Below, piece after piece: positions 32,605 through 43,884 of a stretch of DNA of 64,000 nt; position 1 is the first letter of the stretch, and the number at the start of each line of letters is the position of its first letter. Source of the stretch: Hevea brasiliensis. Taxonomy: Eukaryota; Streptophyta; Magnoliopsida; Malpighiales; Euphorbiaceae. A program made the translations under genes and the position numbers. The stretch lies in the NCBI RefSeq assembly GCF_030052815.1, contig NC_079507.1:18250141-18314140 (forward strand), read 5' to 3'. The notes under the pieces were generated by a model, which ran no database searches, had not been told where the DNA came from, and saw nothing but the letters and a program-made list of their open reading frames with translations.

Positions 32605-35600
32605 TGTGACACCCCTTACCCGTGTACAGTATACCCGAGTAAGTAATGCCACACGGTGTATCGGCACACTCTAATATTCCTCAATTAATTTATACCATGC
32701 TTTTGCATATAATTTAATGAAATACAATTTATTTAAGCCATTTATCAAAAGTATTGTTCATTTAAGGTTCCGAAAATTTTACAAAATCCATGAGTACCGG
32801 CTAAAAATGGAGAAAACCGTTCTTCGGAACCTGTTAAAAACACTTCCAATAAACAAATTCATTCATTCTCAACTTCAATATCATCACAAAACTCAATATC
32901 AAGATTTCAACAATTTTTTTCAGTTTCAGGTTTCAACAACCTTTTCATTTCTCATATACAAGCAATAAATACATGCTCAAATCTTGCATTCATAGTCATA
33001 ACTTTCATTATTTACATAAACATCAAAATATATTACATGAGTTCAAATACATATGAAAAAATGCAAATCTGCTACAAAAATATCAAAATGAAAAAATGAC
33101 ACCTAGTGCCCTACCGATGCACTGCAGGTAGTGAGGTGACACGGACACTGAGCAGAACTGTCAGATGGACTCACCCAGTCTGTGGTCTACTGGGCTCACG
33201 ATCGGGATCTCCAGTACCTACGCGTGGCGAAAGCAACGCTCTAAGCAATAATGCTTAGTGGTGCAATAATATAATAGAAGAAAATAGCAAGAAAATAAAT
33301 GTGTATACAATGTGTATGCTTTCTTTGTTTGATCTTGGTATATTCATTAATTCATTAACTTTGTTCACTTTTATTCATTTGGTTGCCCCAAGTAACCTAC
33401 ACTAGACGACTGGACTGGATAACGGGTAAACTGGCGCTGGGTACCTAGTACCTCGGGCCGTCACACCATCGGTCACATATGCATCTCCAGGCAATGTAGC
33501 GGCTAACAAGTCAGAATAATATCGTGCACAAGGCCAAGTCTCAATACAAAGTCGAATGGCTAAAAGCCATGAAATCACAAAATGGCATTTTTGCCATATG
33601 CGATCGCTAACTGAACCCTATTGGCATGCCAAACTATCCAAACCAATCTTGTTAGGTATACTGGGGCATTTGAAACTTTTAAATTTGTCAATTTGTGAAT
33701 TTCAACTTTTTGGGTGTCACTATTCATCATTGGTCAACAAAAATGTTGACTTTTAGAATAAAAAGGCGTACATTGACTTTGGCACTCCCAACATACCACA
33801 TTTGGTGTTTAAAACTTGTTGGCATTAAGTGTTTTTACCATTTCTAAGCATTAAACCAAAGGAGCAGATTTTTCAGATTTTGTACCATAACATCACTGTT
33901 CCATTGGACACTGTTACTGTTGGAATTTGAAGAAGTGTAAAACATAAAAGTTGTTCCTTATTTTGTCTAGATGAATTTCCTTTTTTGAATCACTCCATTT
34001 GGAGTTTTGTAGCTCCAGATATGGCCCAAAAACCCAAGCTGTCCGGATATGCAGTCTGCAGAATTTTACCATATCTACAGTGCATGAACAGTGACTTGAG
34101 TCACTTGGTTGAATGGGTTATGGCCATAATTTGGGGTAGGTTCCTTCATGAAAGTTGTTTGTCTATGTCTTAACTTGTTGCTGTAAAAATTTCAGGCCAA
34201 TTGACCAAATCTACAGTGATTTATGGCCAAATGAACAGTTACTATTCATTTGGCAAATTCTGCAGAATTCAGTTTCAGGGTTACGGATTGTGGCTGAGTT
34301 TTGACCCTTTTGCTTTGGTCTTTTGGGCATGGTTTCTTCAGCAAAAATGTGCCATTATAAGCCTAGTTTCATGTCCAATTGGCCAAACATCAATTGGACA
34401 AGCACAGCCCAAGTTATGGGAGTGCAAAGGGACTGAAATTTCAGTCCCTATCTTTGCTGTCCATAGGGCAGTTTATACCTTCACCTTTCCATCCCATTTT
34501 TCAGTTCTAATTAGGGTCAACCTACCTAAAATGGTCACTAATTGACCATTAAAAAGTCCTCTAACCATTTCCAAAGCTAATTCACAATTTCACCATCCTA
34601 AACCCTAATGTTCAACTAAATTTACTCATAAACCTTGTCTAACATGCTTGGTTCAATCTTCATGCATTTTAATACCTTAATTATGATTTCCAACCACTCT
34701 ACGTTTATTAAACAATTAAACTCAATCTCTCATAGGGCTGCTGAAATTTGAAAGTGCCCTTAACACATGTAATTTACTTCAATTCCTTAAGATTTCTTAG
34801 CTCAAAAATGTTCTAACTAGAATTTAAAAGAAGGAAAATGAGATTGTAGCACTAACCTCACTTAGGGCAGATTTTTCCAAGCTAAATCTTCACTTCCTTT
34901 CCTTTTCTTGGCAGCCAATCACTTGCTCAAGATGTAATATTAAATTTTTATGAAGAAAGGTAGGGATTTTATGGTGAAACAGGGTGAGTTTTGGGAGTTT
35001 TAGTGAGCTTTCATGGTGGTTTGGGTGGAAGGGAAAATGGGTTACGGGAAATGGAAGAGAATTGCAGAAATTGTGTTTTGTTTTTACTTCATTTTAGTTA
35101 TATTTATCTCATTTTAATTGGCTTGTCAATTTCTAATTGGTGGGAACTTCAAATGACATCACAATGATGTCATATTTGGCATTTTATTTCATTTTTTCTT
35201 TTCTTTCCTCTACTACTCATTTCCAATTTTATTTCTAGTAATGTTTATTCATATTTGATGTCATATTAATTATTTACTCAACTGGGCAAGTCGGCCAAAA
35301 ATCACCTCGGAAGGCGAAATGACCAAAATGCCCTCCGTTTGGCTTCACGGGTCAAAATTGGCTGTACCGATTGAGAAATTTTTCTAAGTATTTTCTTGGC
35401 ATTCTAATGCCATAGGAACCTCAATAACCCTTCTCTGGAGTCTCAAAAATTATTTTATAATTTTTCCCCCGGGTCTAGGGCTCCTCGTTGCGAGAACCGC
35501 AACTTCCTCCTGATTACCCATCGCTTGGGCACCTACTGCTTTACTTGGTTGTATTTTATTTCTAAAATTTTTACTAAGTGTTTCTTATTAATATTTGAGT

Positions 35601-35715
35601 TAATTATGGTTCCTGACTTTAGTTTAAATATTTTTCCGAACGTTCTAGCTGTCCGGACCGACACCGGTCACCGGAACAGTAGGATGTACGGAGTGGTTAC
35701 CGGGAGGGTGTTACA
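32605..35715 (-). repeat. Tk1 LTR 2 (middle, mosaic)
   Basis: This 3111-bp LTR serves as 5' LTR of unit 1 and 3' LTR of unit 2. Its left part shares LTR 3 variants (ATGCTCAAAT at 32973, ATGAAAAAATG near 33089, GGCGAAAGCAACGCTC near 33227). From about 33766 rightward it shares LTR 1 variants (GGCGTACATT, AACATCACTG, GAAGTGTAAAAC, CCGAACGTTC). The switch therefore lies between about 33246 and 33766. Confidence 0.95.
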
Positions 35716-35716
35716 A

Positions 35717-35728
35717 CTCTTCCCCTCT
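35717..35728 (-). other. Polypurine tract of Tk1 unit 2
   Basis: AGAGGGGAAGAG on the minus strand, as in unit 1. The pol stop codon at 35727 overlaps its edge. Confidence 0.85.
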
Positions 35729-36679
35729 AATTTAAATTTCGTCCTCGAAATTTACCTGATGCAAACAGTTGAGGGAACTGTTGCCTCATCGACTCTTCAC
35801 TTTCCCAAGTTGCCTCCTCGGTGTTGTGGTGCCTCCAAAGCACTTTCACCAATGGAATTTGCTTGTTCCTCAATTCTTTTACTTCCCGAGCCAGGATCCG
35901 TAGAGGTTCTTCTTCATATGTCAAATCCGGCTGTATTTCAATTTCTTCTCTGGAGATGACATGTGAAGGATCTGAGCGATATCTTCTGAGCATAGACACG
36001 TGGAACACATTGTGGATCTTGTCCAGCTCTGGTGGTAAAGCTAGCCTATAGGCCACTGGACCCACACATTCAATGACTTCATATGGGCCAATGAACCTAG
36101 GGCTTAACTTACCTTTCCTTCCAAACCTCAATACCTTCTTCCATGGTGACACCTTGAGGAACACTTTGTCGCCAACCACATATTCTATTTCTTTTCTCTT
36201 CAGGTCGGCATAAGACTTCTGTCTGTCTGAGGCAACCTTCAAGTTGGCTTTGATTATTTTCACTTTTTCCTCAGCCTGTTTCACCAGGTCTGGCCCTACC
36301 AGTTTGTCTTCTCCCAATTCAGTCCAGCACACTGGAGTTCTACATTTTCTCCCATACAGTGCTTCATACGGGGCCATTTGAATACTAGCTTGGTAGCTAT
36401 TGTTGTATGCAAATTACGCGATGGGAGGTATCTATCCCAGCTTCCCTCAAACTCAATGACACAACTCCTCAGCATATCCTCAAGGACCTGACAAGTATTT
36501 CAAGTTATTGTTATCATTTCAATTCAATATTTGTATCAATTTCATGGGTTTCAATTGTTTACCTGGATTACTCTTTCTAATTGCCCATCCGTCTGAGGAT
36601 GGAAAGCTGTGCTGAAATGGAGTTGTGTACCCAAGGATTCATGCAATTTCTTCCAAAATCTCGATGTAAACCTTGGGTC
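35727..36679 (-). pseudogene. Tk1 unit 2: integrase core end, C-terminal domain and chromodomain
   Basis: This has the same layout as unit 1: [13 protein letters not shown], 75-bp intron (36488-36562), VLEDMLRSCVIEFEGSWD, then a small break near 36410-36425. The open stretch 35727-36377 (216 aa) follows, with the GPY/F module and a chromodomain near residues 155-200. This copy keeps DRQKSYADLK where unit 1 is altered, and it ends in GKFRGRNLN just before the polypurine tract. The in-frame TGA before the catalytic Glu is shared with unit 1. Confidence 0.88.
36488..36562 (-). other. 75-bp GT-AG intron in integrase, Tk1 unit 2
   Basis: Sequence, borders and position are identical to the unit 1 intron, joining ERVIQ to VLEDM in phase 0. 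Confidence 0.8.
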
Positions 36680-37097
36680 TCAATCAGATATGATGGAAAG
36701 TGGGATTCCATGCAGTCTAACTATCTCACTGATATACAATTCTGCTAACCTCTCTAGTGAGTAGTCAGTCCTAACTGGCAGAAAGTGTGCTGACTTTGTC
36801 AATCTATCCACTATTACCCATGCTGCATCATGTTTCCTTTGGGTGAGAGGCAGACCACTTACAAAATCCATGGTGACCCGATCCCATTTCCATTCAGGTA
36901 TGCGTATAGGCTGTAGCAAACCCGATGGAACTTGATGTTCTGCCTTGACTTGCTGACATGTCAAGCATTTAGTCACATAGTCACTATGTCTTTCTTCATA
37001 CCAGCCACCAATATCAAGCTTCGTGTCATGATACATCTTTGTACTTCACAGGTGCATAGCATATACACCGTGTGTGCCTCTTTTAGAATACTAGCCT
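36680..37097 (-). pseudogene. Tk1 unit 2: integrase zinc domain and catalytic core start
   Basis: The open stretch 36680-37036 (118 aa) covers MYHDTK, then YVTKCLTCQQVK and the core with DFVSGLPLT and SIISD, ending in the same TGA as unit 1. Near 36980-37015 the WWHSMKKDIA-type stretch of unit 1 is changed by small deletions next to CTG and CAG sites, giving an aberrant protein there. Confidence 0.85.
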
Positions 37098-37576
37098 TCA
37101 ATTCCCATTATCCGTACACAGTCTTCCTTTGTAGTACAGACACCCATCTGCTTTCACCCCATAGTCAACTGCTTTTCCCTCTGGGATCTTGCTCATAATA
37201 GCAATTAACTTTTCATCTGCCTTTTGCCCATCTAAAATCTGCTTGAGTTTGGCCTCACTTGCAACTCGGCCAAAATAGCTCCATCTCGAACCAAGGATAG
37301 CGGGCATTCAAAGATCTCGGAGTGTCATGGATTTTCTGCTCAAAGCATCAAGAACTACATTTGCCTTCCCGGGATGGTAGTCAATTACAGTCATAATCCT
37401 TCAGAACTCAATCCATCGCCTGTCTAAGGTTGAGCTCCTTCAGGTTGGTAAATATTTGAGCTTTTGTGGTCCGTAAATGTAACACTTTTCACCATACAAG
37501 TAATGCCTCCATATCTTCACGAAGATAATTGCTGCAAGCTCTAAATCATGGGTAGGGTAGTTACGCTCATGTGGCC
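37098..37576 (-). pseudogene. Tk1 unit 2: RNase H remnant, heavily lesioned
   Basis: This aligns base by base with 29160-29680 of unit 1 but lacks 1-5 bases at many places, nearly all at CAG, CTG or CCTGG. Only 37098-37307 (69 aa) stays open, matching the segment [22 protein letters not shown]. The RNase H acidic residues are encoded in pieces but not in one frame. Confidence 0.82.
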
Positions 37577-39259
37577 TTAGTCACTGGAAGCATAGGCGAT
37601 CACTTTCCCCTCTTGCATCAACACACACCCTAACCCATTATGAGAGGCATCACTGTAGACCACAAAGTCCTTCCCTGACACTGACTGTGTTAACACTGGT
37701 GCCTCTGTCAACATAGCCTTCAACTTCTCGAAACTGGTCTGACACTTGTCATTCCAGTCAAATTTGACATTCTTGTGTAACAACTTGGTCATTGGAGCAG
37801 CTATTAGGGAAAATCCCTTCACAAATCTCCTGTAATACCCAGCTAGCCCCAAGAAGCTTCTGACCTCAGTTGTGTTTCTGGGAGGCTTCCATTCCATCAC
37901 TGCTTCTATTTTCTTGGGATCCACCCTAATCCCATCAGCTGACACTATGCGTCCAAGGAATGCAATTTCATCCAACCAAAAGTCACACTTGGACAACTTA
38001 GCATACAGCTCCTTTTCTCTCAGGGTTTGTAGAACAATCCTCAAATGCTCATCATGTTCTTTCCTGGTCTTGGAATACACCAAAATGTCATCAATAAAGA
38101 CCACTACGAACCGATCTAAGTGTGGATGGAAGATACGGTTCATAAGGTCCATGAATGCCGCTGGTGCGTTTGTTAGGCCAAAGGGCATCACCAGAAACTC
38201 ATAATGCCCATACCGGGTCCTGAATGCAGTCTTGGGCACATCTACATCTTTCACCCTCAGCTGATGATACCCTGATCTGAGATCAATCTTAGAAAATACT
38301 CCTGCTCCCTTCAGCTGATCAAACAGATCATCAATTCTAGGCAACGGATACTTGTTCTTCACAGTCACTTTATTCAACTGTCGGTAATCAATGCATAGCC
38401 TCAAAGTCCCATCCTTCTTTTTCACAAACAGCACTGGAGCTCCCCATGGTGACACACTGGGGCGTATGAACCCCTTATCCAGCAACTCTTGCAATTGAGT
38501 TTTCAACTCCCTCAATTCAGTGGGTGCCATCCTATAAGGAGCAATGGAAATGGGTGCTGTACCCGGCAGTGTCTCAATAGCAAATTCAACTTCCCTTTCT
38601 GGTGGCAAACCAGGTAACTCTTCAGGAAATACTTCTGGGAAGTCTCTCACTGTGGGTATGTCACTCAAGTTTGGCTTAGCCTGCCTAGTATCCACCACAT
38701 GTGCTAGGTAGGCTTCACAGCCTTTTCTCATCATTCTTCTTGCAACTGTGGCTGAGATGACATTGGACAAGAAATCTGTCCTTTCCCCCACAACTGTGAT
38801 CTCATTACCCTCTGAAGTTTTTAGAGAAATTCTCTTCAATTTGCAATCAACTATTGCCTGATGACGTGACAACCAATCCATTCCCAATATCACGTCAAAC
38901 TCATGGAAGGGCAACTCAATTAGGTCTGCCAAGAATTCATACCCCTGAATCCTCAACGGGCAACCCTTGTATACTTTGTTCACTACCACACTGTGGCCCA
39001 ATGGATTAGTGACCAGAATGTCTTGGTCACTCTCCCCTACCAATATCCCCCTTTCTACGGGTAGGTTGATGCAAATGTAAGAATGAGTGGATCCTGGATC
39101 CACCAATGCATGCACAGGAGTATTGTAGAGGGAGAACGTACCCCTGATGACGTCCGGGGCATCTTGTTCCTCCTGAGCTCTCAAGGCATAATTTCTGGCA
39201 GGTGGTCTGTTATCTGGCCTCTCTGCTGGCTCAGATGTAGGCCTCTGAGATGGTCCCAC
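37577..39259 (-). CDS. Tk1 unit 2: protease and reverse transcriptase (long open frame)
   Basis: A 560-codon open stretch from the gag-PR linker to the start of RNase H; its ATG is internal to the polyprotein. Protease site DPGSTHSY is at residues 54-61 and [11 protein letters not shown] near 130. RT begins around residue 230, with [15 protein letters not shown] near 260, [35 protein letters not shown] and the catalytic FIDD at about 388-391. RNase H starts at DFVVYSDAS near 540 and the frame fails at about 37590. This is the best preserved RT in the window; all RT motifs that I can place are intact. Confidence 0.93.
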   Translation of the reverse strand: MGPSQRPTSEPAERPDNRPPARNYALRAQEEQDAPDVIRGTFSLYNTPVHALVDPGSTHSYICINLPVERGILVGESDQDILVTNPLGHSVVVNKVYKGCPLRIQGYEFLADLIELPFHEFDVILGMDWLSRHQAIVDCKLKRISLKTSEGNEITVVGERTDFLSNVISATVARRMMRKGCEAYLAHVVDTRQAKPNLSDIPTVRDFPEVFPEELPGLPPEREVEFAIETLPGTAPISIAPYRMAPTELRELKTQLQELLDKGFIRPSVSPWGAPVLFVKKKDGTLRLCIDYRQLNKVTVKNKYPLPRIDDLFDQLKGAGVFSKIDLRSGYHQLRVKDVDVPKTAFRTRYGHYEFLVMPFGLTNAPAAFMDLMNRIFHPHLDRFVVVFIDDILVYSKTRKEHDEHLRIVLQTLREKELYAKLSKCDFWLDEIAFLGRIVSADGIRVDPKKIEAVMEWKPPRNTTEVRSFLGLAGYYRRFVKGFSLIAAPMTKLLHKNVKFDWNDKCQTSFEKLKAMLTEAPVLTQSVSGKDFVVYSDASHNGLGCVLMQEGKVIAYASSD

Positions 39260-40384
39260 AACCCAGTTTACGGACCTTCTACCCCTTGGTGGTGCGGGAG
39301 CAGTGCATGCGCTTGTGTTGGAGCGGTGTAGTGGTTCTGCGTGGGCGGTTTCTCAGCGATGCTCTGTTGACCCACACCTCAAGCAAGCACGTCATTCTCC
39401 AACACTCCCCCTTATGCCATTTCGGCGGTGTGGACATGCGAGAAGATGCCGGGCTGGTCCCTGAACCCCATCCTCGGAGAGGCGCCCACCGATGGTGTGG
39501 GTGACCTCTCCTAGGGGTGAATCGTGGCTGGGCCTGAGGTGACCACGACCTGTGGCGACCGAACTCGTGCAGGAGGACCCTTAAACTTCTTCCCAAATCC
39601 AGGGGTGGAACTAGACTGACCTGGTCCCCTCTTCTGCTGTCTCTCCCGTCTGGTCTGCTCATTGATTCTCACTTTTTCAACCCTTATTGCAGCTTCCACT
39701 AGCTTGCTAAATTCTGTGATTCCCAAGGCAGTGAGCTGTATCTTGATATTGTCATTCAGTCCCTCTTCAAATCTCTTGCACCTTTCAGCTTCGTTAGGGA
39801 CTATTTCACTTCCATAGCAACTTAACCGAACAAACTCCTTCTCATACTCGGCCACTGACAACTGTCTCTGCCTCGAGTTAATGAATTCCCTTCTTCTCTC
39901 TTCCGTATACGACCCACGTATTTCTTCTTGAACTCGAGAGGAAGAAGTCCCAAGTTCTGACTTCGGGCTGCACTTCATCGACACGATGTCCCACCATCCG
40001 TAGGCATCGTCTTGTAACAAGGATATAGCGACTTCTAAGTTACGCTGCAGGGTGCGATGGAGTTGTTTTAAGACTCTGCCGTTCTGCTCAACCAATTCTA
40101 CCGCAATGAGTCATCTTCTCTCTTGCCATAGAAGTCCACGACTCCAAACTTCCTTAACCTTTCGGTGTGATTTACTGTGTGGGTGGTGGTGGTGGTGGTG
40201 CTGGCATTACCCCAGCCATCTGTCTAAAGAAGTCGGCCATTTGTTGGAACATGGCCTGTGGAGGCTGAGCAGGCTCTGCTTGAGCTGGTGGAGCAGATTC
40301 TCTCATGCCCCCAGTCTCAGCTGCTGCAGGTGGAGCATGACTCTCCACTTCCTCCTCAATGGCTCTCTGTGATGTAGGGTCCAT
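39260..40384 (-). pseudogene. Tk1 unit 2: gag (broken, zinc-knuckle region damaged)
   Basis: The start at 40384 (MDPTSQRAIEEEVESH, open to 40172) is followed by breaks near 40100-40180. The open stretch 39511-40095 covers the gag core (AYGWWDIVS, EERRREFINSRQRQL, RLSCYGSEIVPNEAERC). From about 39510 down to 39260 the Gln/Pro-rich and zinc-knuckle region is peppered with 1-4 base losses at former CTG/CAG sites (compare 31540-31700 of unit 1), so no intact CCHC is encoded. The frame recovers into protease at 39259. Confidence 0.88.
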
Positions 40385-40494
40385 ATCCTATTCAAAATAA
40401 GAAAGATAGACAGATCTGCGTTAGTGTCACCTCGACTCTTACAAATGCAATGCATGGTATGGACTCAATCTAGGACCAGAAACGCCTAAACCGT

Positions 40495-40506
40495 GCTCTG
40501 ATACCA
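40495..40506 (-). other. Primer binding site, initiator tRNA-Met, Tk1 unit 2
   Basis: TGGTATCAGAGC on the minus strand, 5 bp from the LTR 3 border at 40512. Confidence 0.93.
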
Positions 40507-40511
40507 CTAAA

Positions 40512-43500
40512 TGTGACACCCCTTACCCGTGTACAGTATACCCGAGTAAGTAATGCCACACGGTGTATCGGCACACTCTAATATTCCTCAATTAATTTAT
40601 ACAATGCTTTTGCATATAATTTAATGAAATACAATTTATTTAAGCCATTTATCAAAAGTATTGTTCATTTAAGGTTCCGAAAATTTTACAGAAAATCCGG
40701 CGGAGTACCGGCTAAAAATGGAGAAAACCGTTCTTCGGAACCTGTTAAAAACACTTCCAATAAACAAATTCATTCATTCTCAACTTCAATATCATCACAA
40801 AACTCAATATCAAGATTTCAACAATTTTTCAGTTTCAGGTTTCAACAACCTTTTCATTTCTCATATACAAGCAATAAATACATGCTCAAATCTTGCATTC
40901 ATAGTCATAACTTTCATTATTTACATAAACATCAAAATATATTACATGAGTTCAAATACATATGAAAAAATGCAAATCTGCTACAAAAATATCAAAATGA
41001 AAAAATGACACCTAGTGCCCTACCGATGCACTGCAGGTAGTGAGGTGACACGGACACTGAGCAGAACTGTCAGATGGACTCACCCAGTCTGTGGTCTACT
41101 GGGCTCACGATCGGGATCTCCAGTACCTACGCGTGGCGAAAGCAACGCTCTAAGCAATAATGCTTAGTGGTGCAATAATATAATAGAAGAAAATAGCAAG
41201 AAAATAAATGTGTATACAATGTGTATGCTTTCTTTGTTTGATCTTGGTATATTCATTAATTCATTAACTTTGTTCACTTTTATTCATTTGGTTGCCCCAA
41301 GTAACCTACACTAGACATTGGGATGGATAACGGGTAAAGCGGCTGGGTACCTAGTACCTCGCCGTCACACCATCGGTCACATATGCATCTCCGGTGTGCA
41401 GAGCGGCTAACAAGGCGTAAAGAATATCAGGCACAAGGCCAAGTCTCAATACAAAGTCAGAATGGCTAAAAGCCATGAAATCACAAAATGGCATTTTTGC
41501 CATATGCAGTACTGCTAACTGAACCCTATTGGCATGCCAAACTATCCAAACCAATCTTGTTAGGTATACTGGGGCATTTGAAACTTTTAAATTTGTCAAT
41601 TTGTGAATTTCAACTTTTTGGGTGTCACTATTCATCATTGGTCAACAAAAATGTTGACTTTTAGAATAAAAAGGTGTACATTGACTTTGGCACTCCCAAC
41701 ATACCACATTTGGTGTTTAAAACTTGTTGGCATTAAGTGTTTTTACCATTTCTAAGCATTAAACCAAAGGAGCAGATTTTTCAGATTTTGTACCATAACT
41801 TCACTGTTCCATTGGACACTGTTACTGTTGGAATTTGAAGAAGTTTAAAACATAAAAGTTGTTCCTTATTTTGTCTAGATGAATTTCCTTTTTTGAATCA
41901 CTCCATTTGGAGTTTTGTAGCTCCAGATATGGCCCAAAAACCCAAGCTGTCCGGATATGCAGTCTGCAGAATTTTACTATATCTACAGTGCATGAACAGT
42001 GACTTGAGTCACTTGGTTGAATGGGTTCTGGCCATAATTTGGGGTAGGTTCCTTCATGAAAGTTGTTTGTCTATGTCTTAACTTGTTGCTGTAAAAATTT
42101 CAGGCCAATTGACCAAATCTACAGTGATTTATGGCCAAATGAACAGTTACTGTTCATTTGGCAAATTCTGCAGAATTCAGTTTCAGGGTTACGGATTGTG
42201 GCTGAGTTTTGACCCTTTTGCTTTGGTCTTTTGGGCATGGTTTCTTCAGCAAAAATGTGCCATTATAAGCCTAGTTTCATGTCCAATTGGCCAAACATCA
42301 ATTGGACAAGCACAGCCCAAGTTATGGCAGTGCAAAGGGACTGAAATTTCAGTCCCTATGCTGTTGTCCATAGGGCAATTTATACCTTCATCTTTCCATC
42401 CCATTTTTCAGTTCTAATTAGGGTCAACCTATCTAAAATGGTCACTAATTGACCATTAAAAAGTCCTCTAACCATTTCCAAAGCTAATTCACAATTTCAC
42501 CATCCTAAACCCTAATGTTCAACTAAATTTACTCATAAACCTTGTCTAACATACTTGGTTCAATCTTCATGCATTTTAATACCTTAATTATGATTTCCAA
42601 CCACTCTAAGTTTATTAAACAATTAAACTCAATCTCTCATAGGGCTGCTGAAATTTGAAAGTGCCCTTAACACATGTAATTTACTTCAATTCCTTAAGAT
42701 TTCTTAGCTCAAAAATGTTCTAACTAGAATTTAAAAGAAGGAAAATGAGATTGTAGCACTAACCTCACTTAGGGCAGATTTTTCCAAGCTAAATCTTCAC
42801 TTCCTTTCCTTTTCTTGGCAGCCAATCACTTGCTCAAGATGTAATATTAAATTTTTATGAAGAAAGGTAGGGATTTTATGGTGAAACAAGGTGAGTTTTG
42901 GGAGTTTTAGTGAGCTTTCATGGTGGTTTGGGTGGAAGGGAAAATGGGTTACGGGAAATGGAAGAGAATTGCAGAAATTGTGTTTTGTTTTTACTTCATT
43001 TTAGTTATATTTATCTCATTTTAATTGGCTTGTCAATTTCTAATTGGTGGGAACTTCAAATGACATCACAATGATGTCATATTTGGCATTTTATTTCATT
43101 TTTTCTTTTCTTTCCTCTACTACTCATTTCCAATTTAATTTCTAGTAATGTTTATTCATATTTGATGTCATATTAATTATTTACTCAACTGGGCAAGTCG
43201 GCCAAAAATCACCTCGGAAGGCGAAATGACCAAAATGCCCTCCGTTTGGCTTCACGGGTCAAAATTGGCTGTACCGATTGAGAAATTTTTCTAGGTATTT
43301 TCTTGGCATTCTAATGCCATAGGAACCTCAATAACCCTTCTCTGGAGTCTCGAAAATTATTTTATAATTTTTCCCCCGGGTCTAGGGCTCCTCGTTGCGA
43401 GAACCGCAACTTCCCTCCGGTTACCCATTGCTTGGGCACCGGCTCGTTTTACTTGGTTGTATTTTATTTCTAAAATTTTTACTAAGTGTTTCTTATTAAT

Positions 43501-43623
43501 ATTTGAGTTAATTATGGTTCCTGACTTTAGTTTAAATATTTTTCTAGACGTTCTAGCTGTCCGGACCGACACCGGTCACCGGAACAGTAGGATGTACGGA
43601 GTGGTTACCGGGAGGGTGTTACA
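40512..43623 (-). repeat. Tk1 LTR 3 (outer, 5' LTR in transcription sense)
   Basis: This 3112-bp LTR ends in GTTACA at 43623 and is followed by the TCCCC duplication. It differs from LTRs 1 and 2 at a dozen or more shared sites in its right-hand part (for example GGTGTACATT near 41672, AACTTCACTG near 41797, GAAGTTTAAAAC near 41841, CTAGACGTTC near 43544). Confidence 0.95.
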
Positions 43624-43628
43624 TCCCC

Positions 43629-43884
43629 ATAGTCCAGGACTAGTCAACGGTCCACGCCGTGACTTCCGGTGCGGTCACCCATTGCTAGGGTTCTCAGCTC
43701 GCTTAACTTGGTTACATTTCTTTGCTATTATTTTTCCTTTGTTTTTCTTGTATTTTCTTTTCTTGTATTTCATTATTTTATGTCTCCTCAATCATAACGA
43801 AGTGTAGTTCTAGGCATCCTAGCTGTCCGGACAACACTGGTCATCGGAACAGTAGAACGCACTACCGAACTTAGGGGTGTTACA
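43629..43884 (-). repeat. 5' tip of the solo Tk2 LTR (right of the Tk1 array)
   Basis: This is the remainder of the split Tk2 LTR. Read on the minus strand it begins TGTAACACCCCTAAGTTCGG and aligns with 47112-47370. ATAGTCCAGGACTAG at its inner edge continues the sequence broken at 24669. Confidence 0.92.

Larger units (their letters stand above)
24670..43623 (-). mobile_element. Tk1 Tekay chromovirus tandem dimer: LTR-int-LTR-int-LTR
   Basis: This 18.95-kb insertion has three LTRs (24670-27766, 32605-35715, 40512-43623) and two internal regions of about 4.8 kb. Each internal region has its own primer site, gag-pol and polypurine tract, all minus strand. One 5-bp duplication (TCCCC) brackets the whole array and none is found at the internal LTR borders, so it entered as one event or was duplicated in place. 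The middle LTR is a mosaic of the outer two, favouring duplication in place by unequal crossing-over. The chromodomain and gag types place it in the Tekay/Del group. Confidence 0.95.
21116..43884 (-). mobile_element. Solo Tk2 LTR, split by the Tk1 tandem insertion
   Basis: The LTR's own sequence is 21116-24669 plus 43629-43884, about 3.81 kb. It is collinear in reverse with 47112-50793. Ends are TATCACACCCTACCCC (normally TGTCACACC) and GGGGTGTTACA. TCAAC duplications flank it and no internal region of its own exists, so it is a solo LTR left by LTR-LTR recombination. It carries short local duplications, for example two units near 22180-22255 built on ATAAACGATCAC. ORFs such as 24064-24321 have no recognisable product. 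Confidence 0.93.

Noticed and set aside
24670..43623. Three-LTR array as a simple assembly duplication
   Set aside because: The mosaic middle LTR, differences between units, and one exact target duplication around the whole are better explained biologically. An assembly cause cannot be fully excluded without reads.
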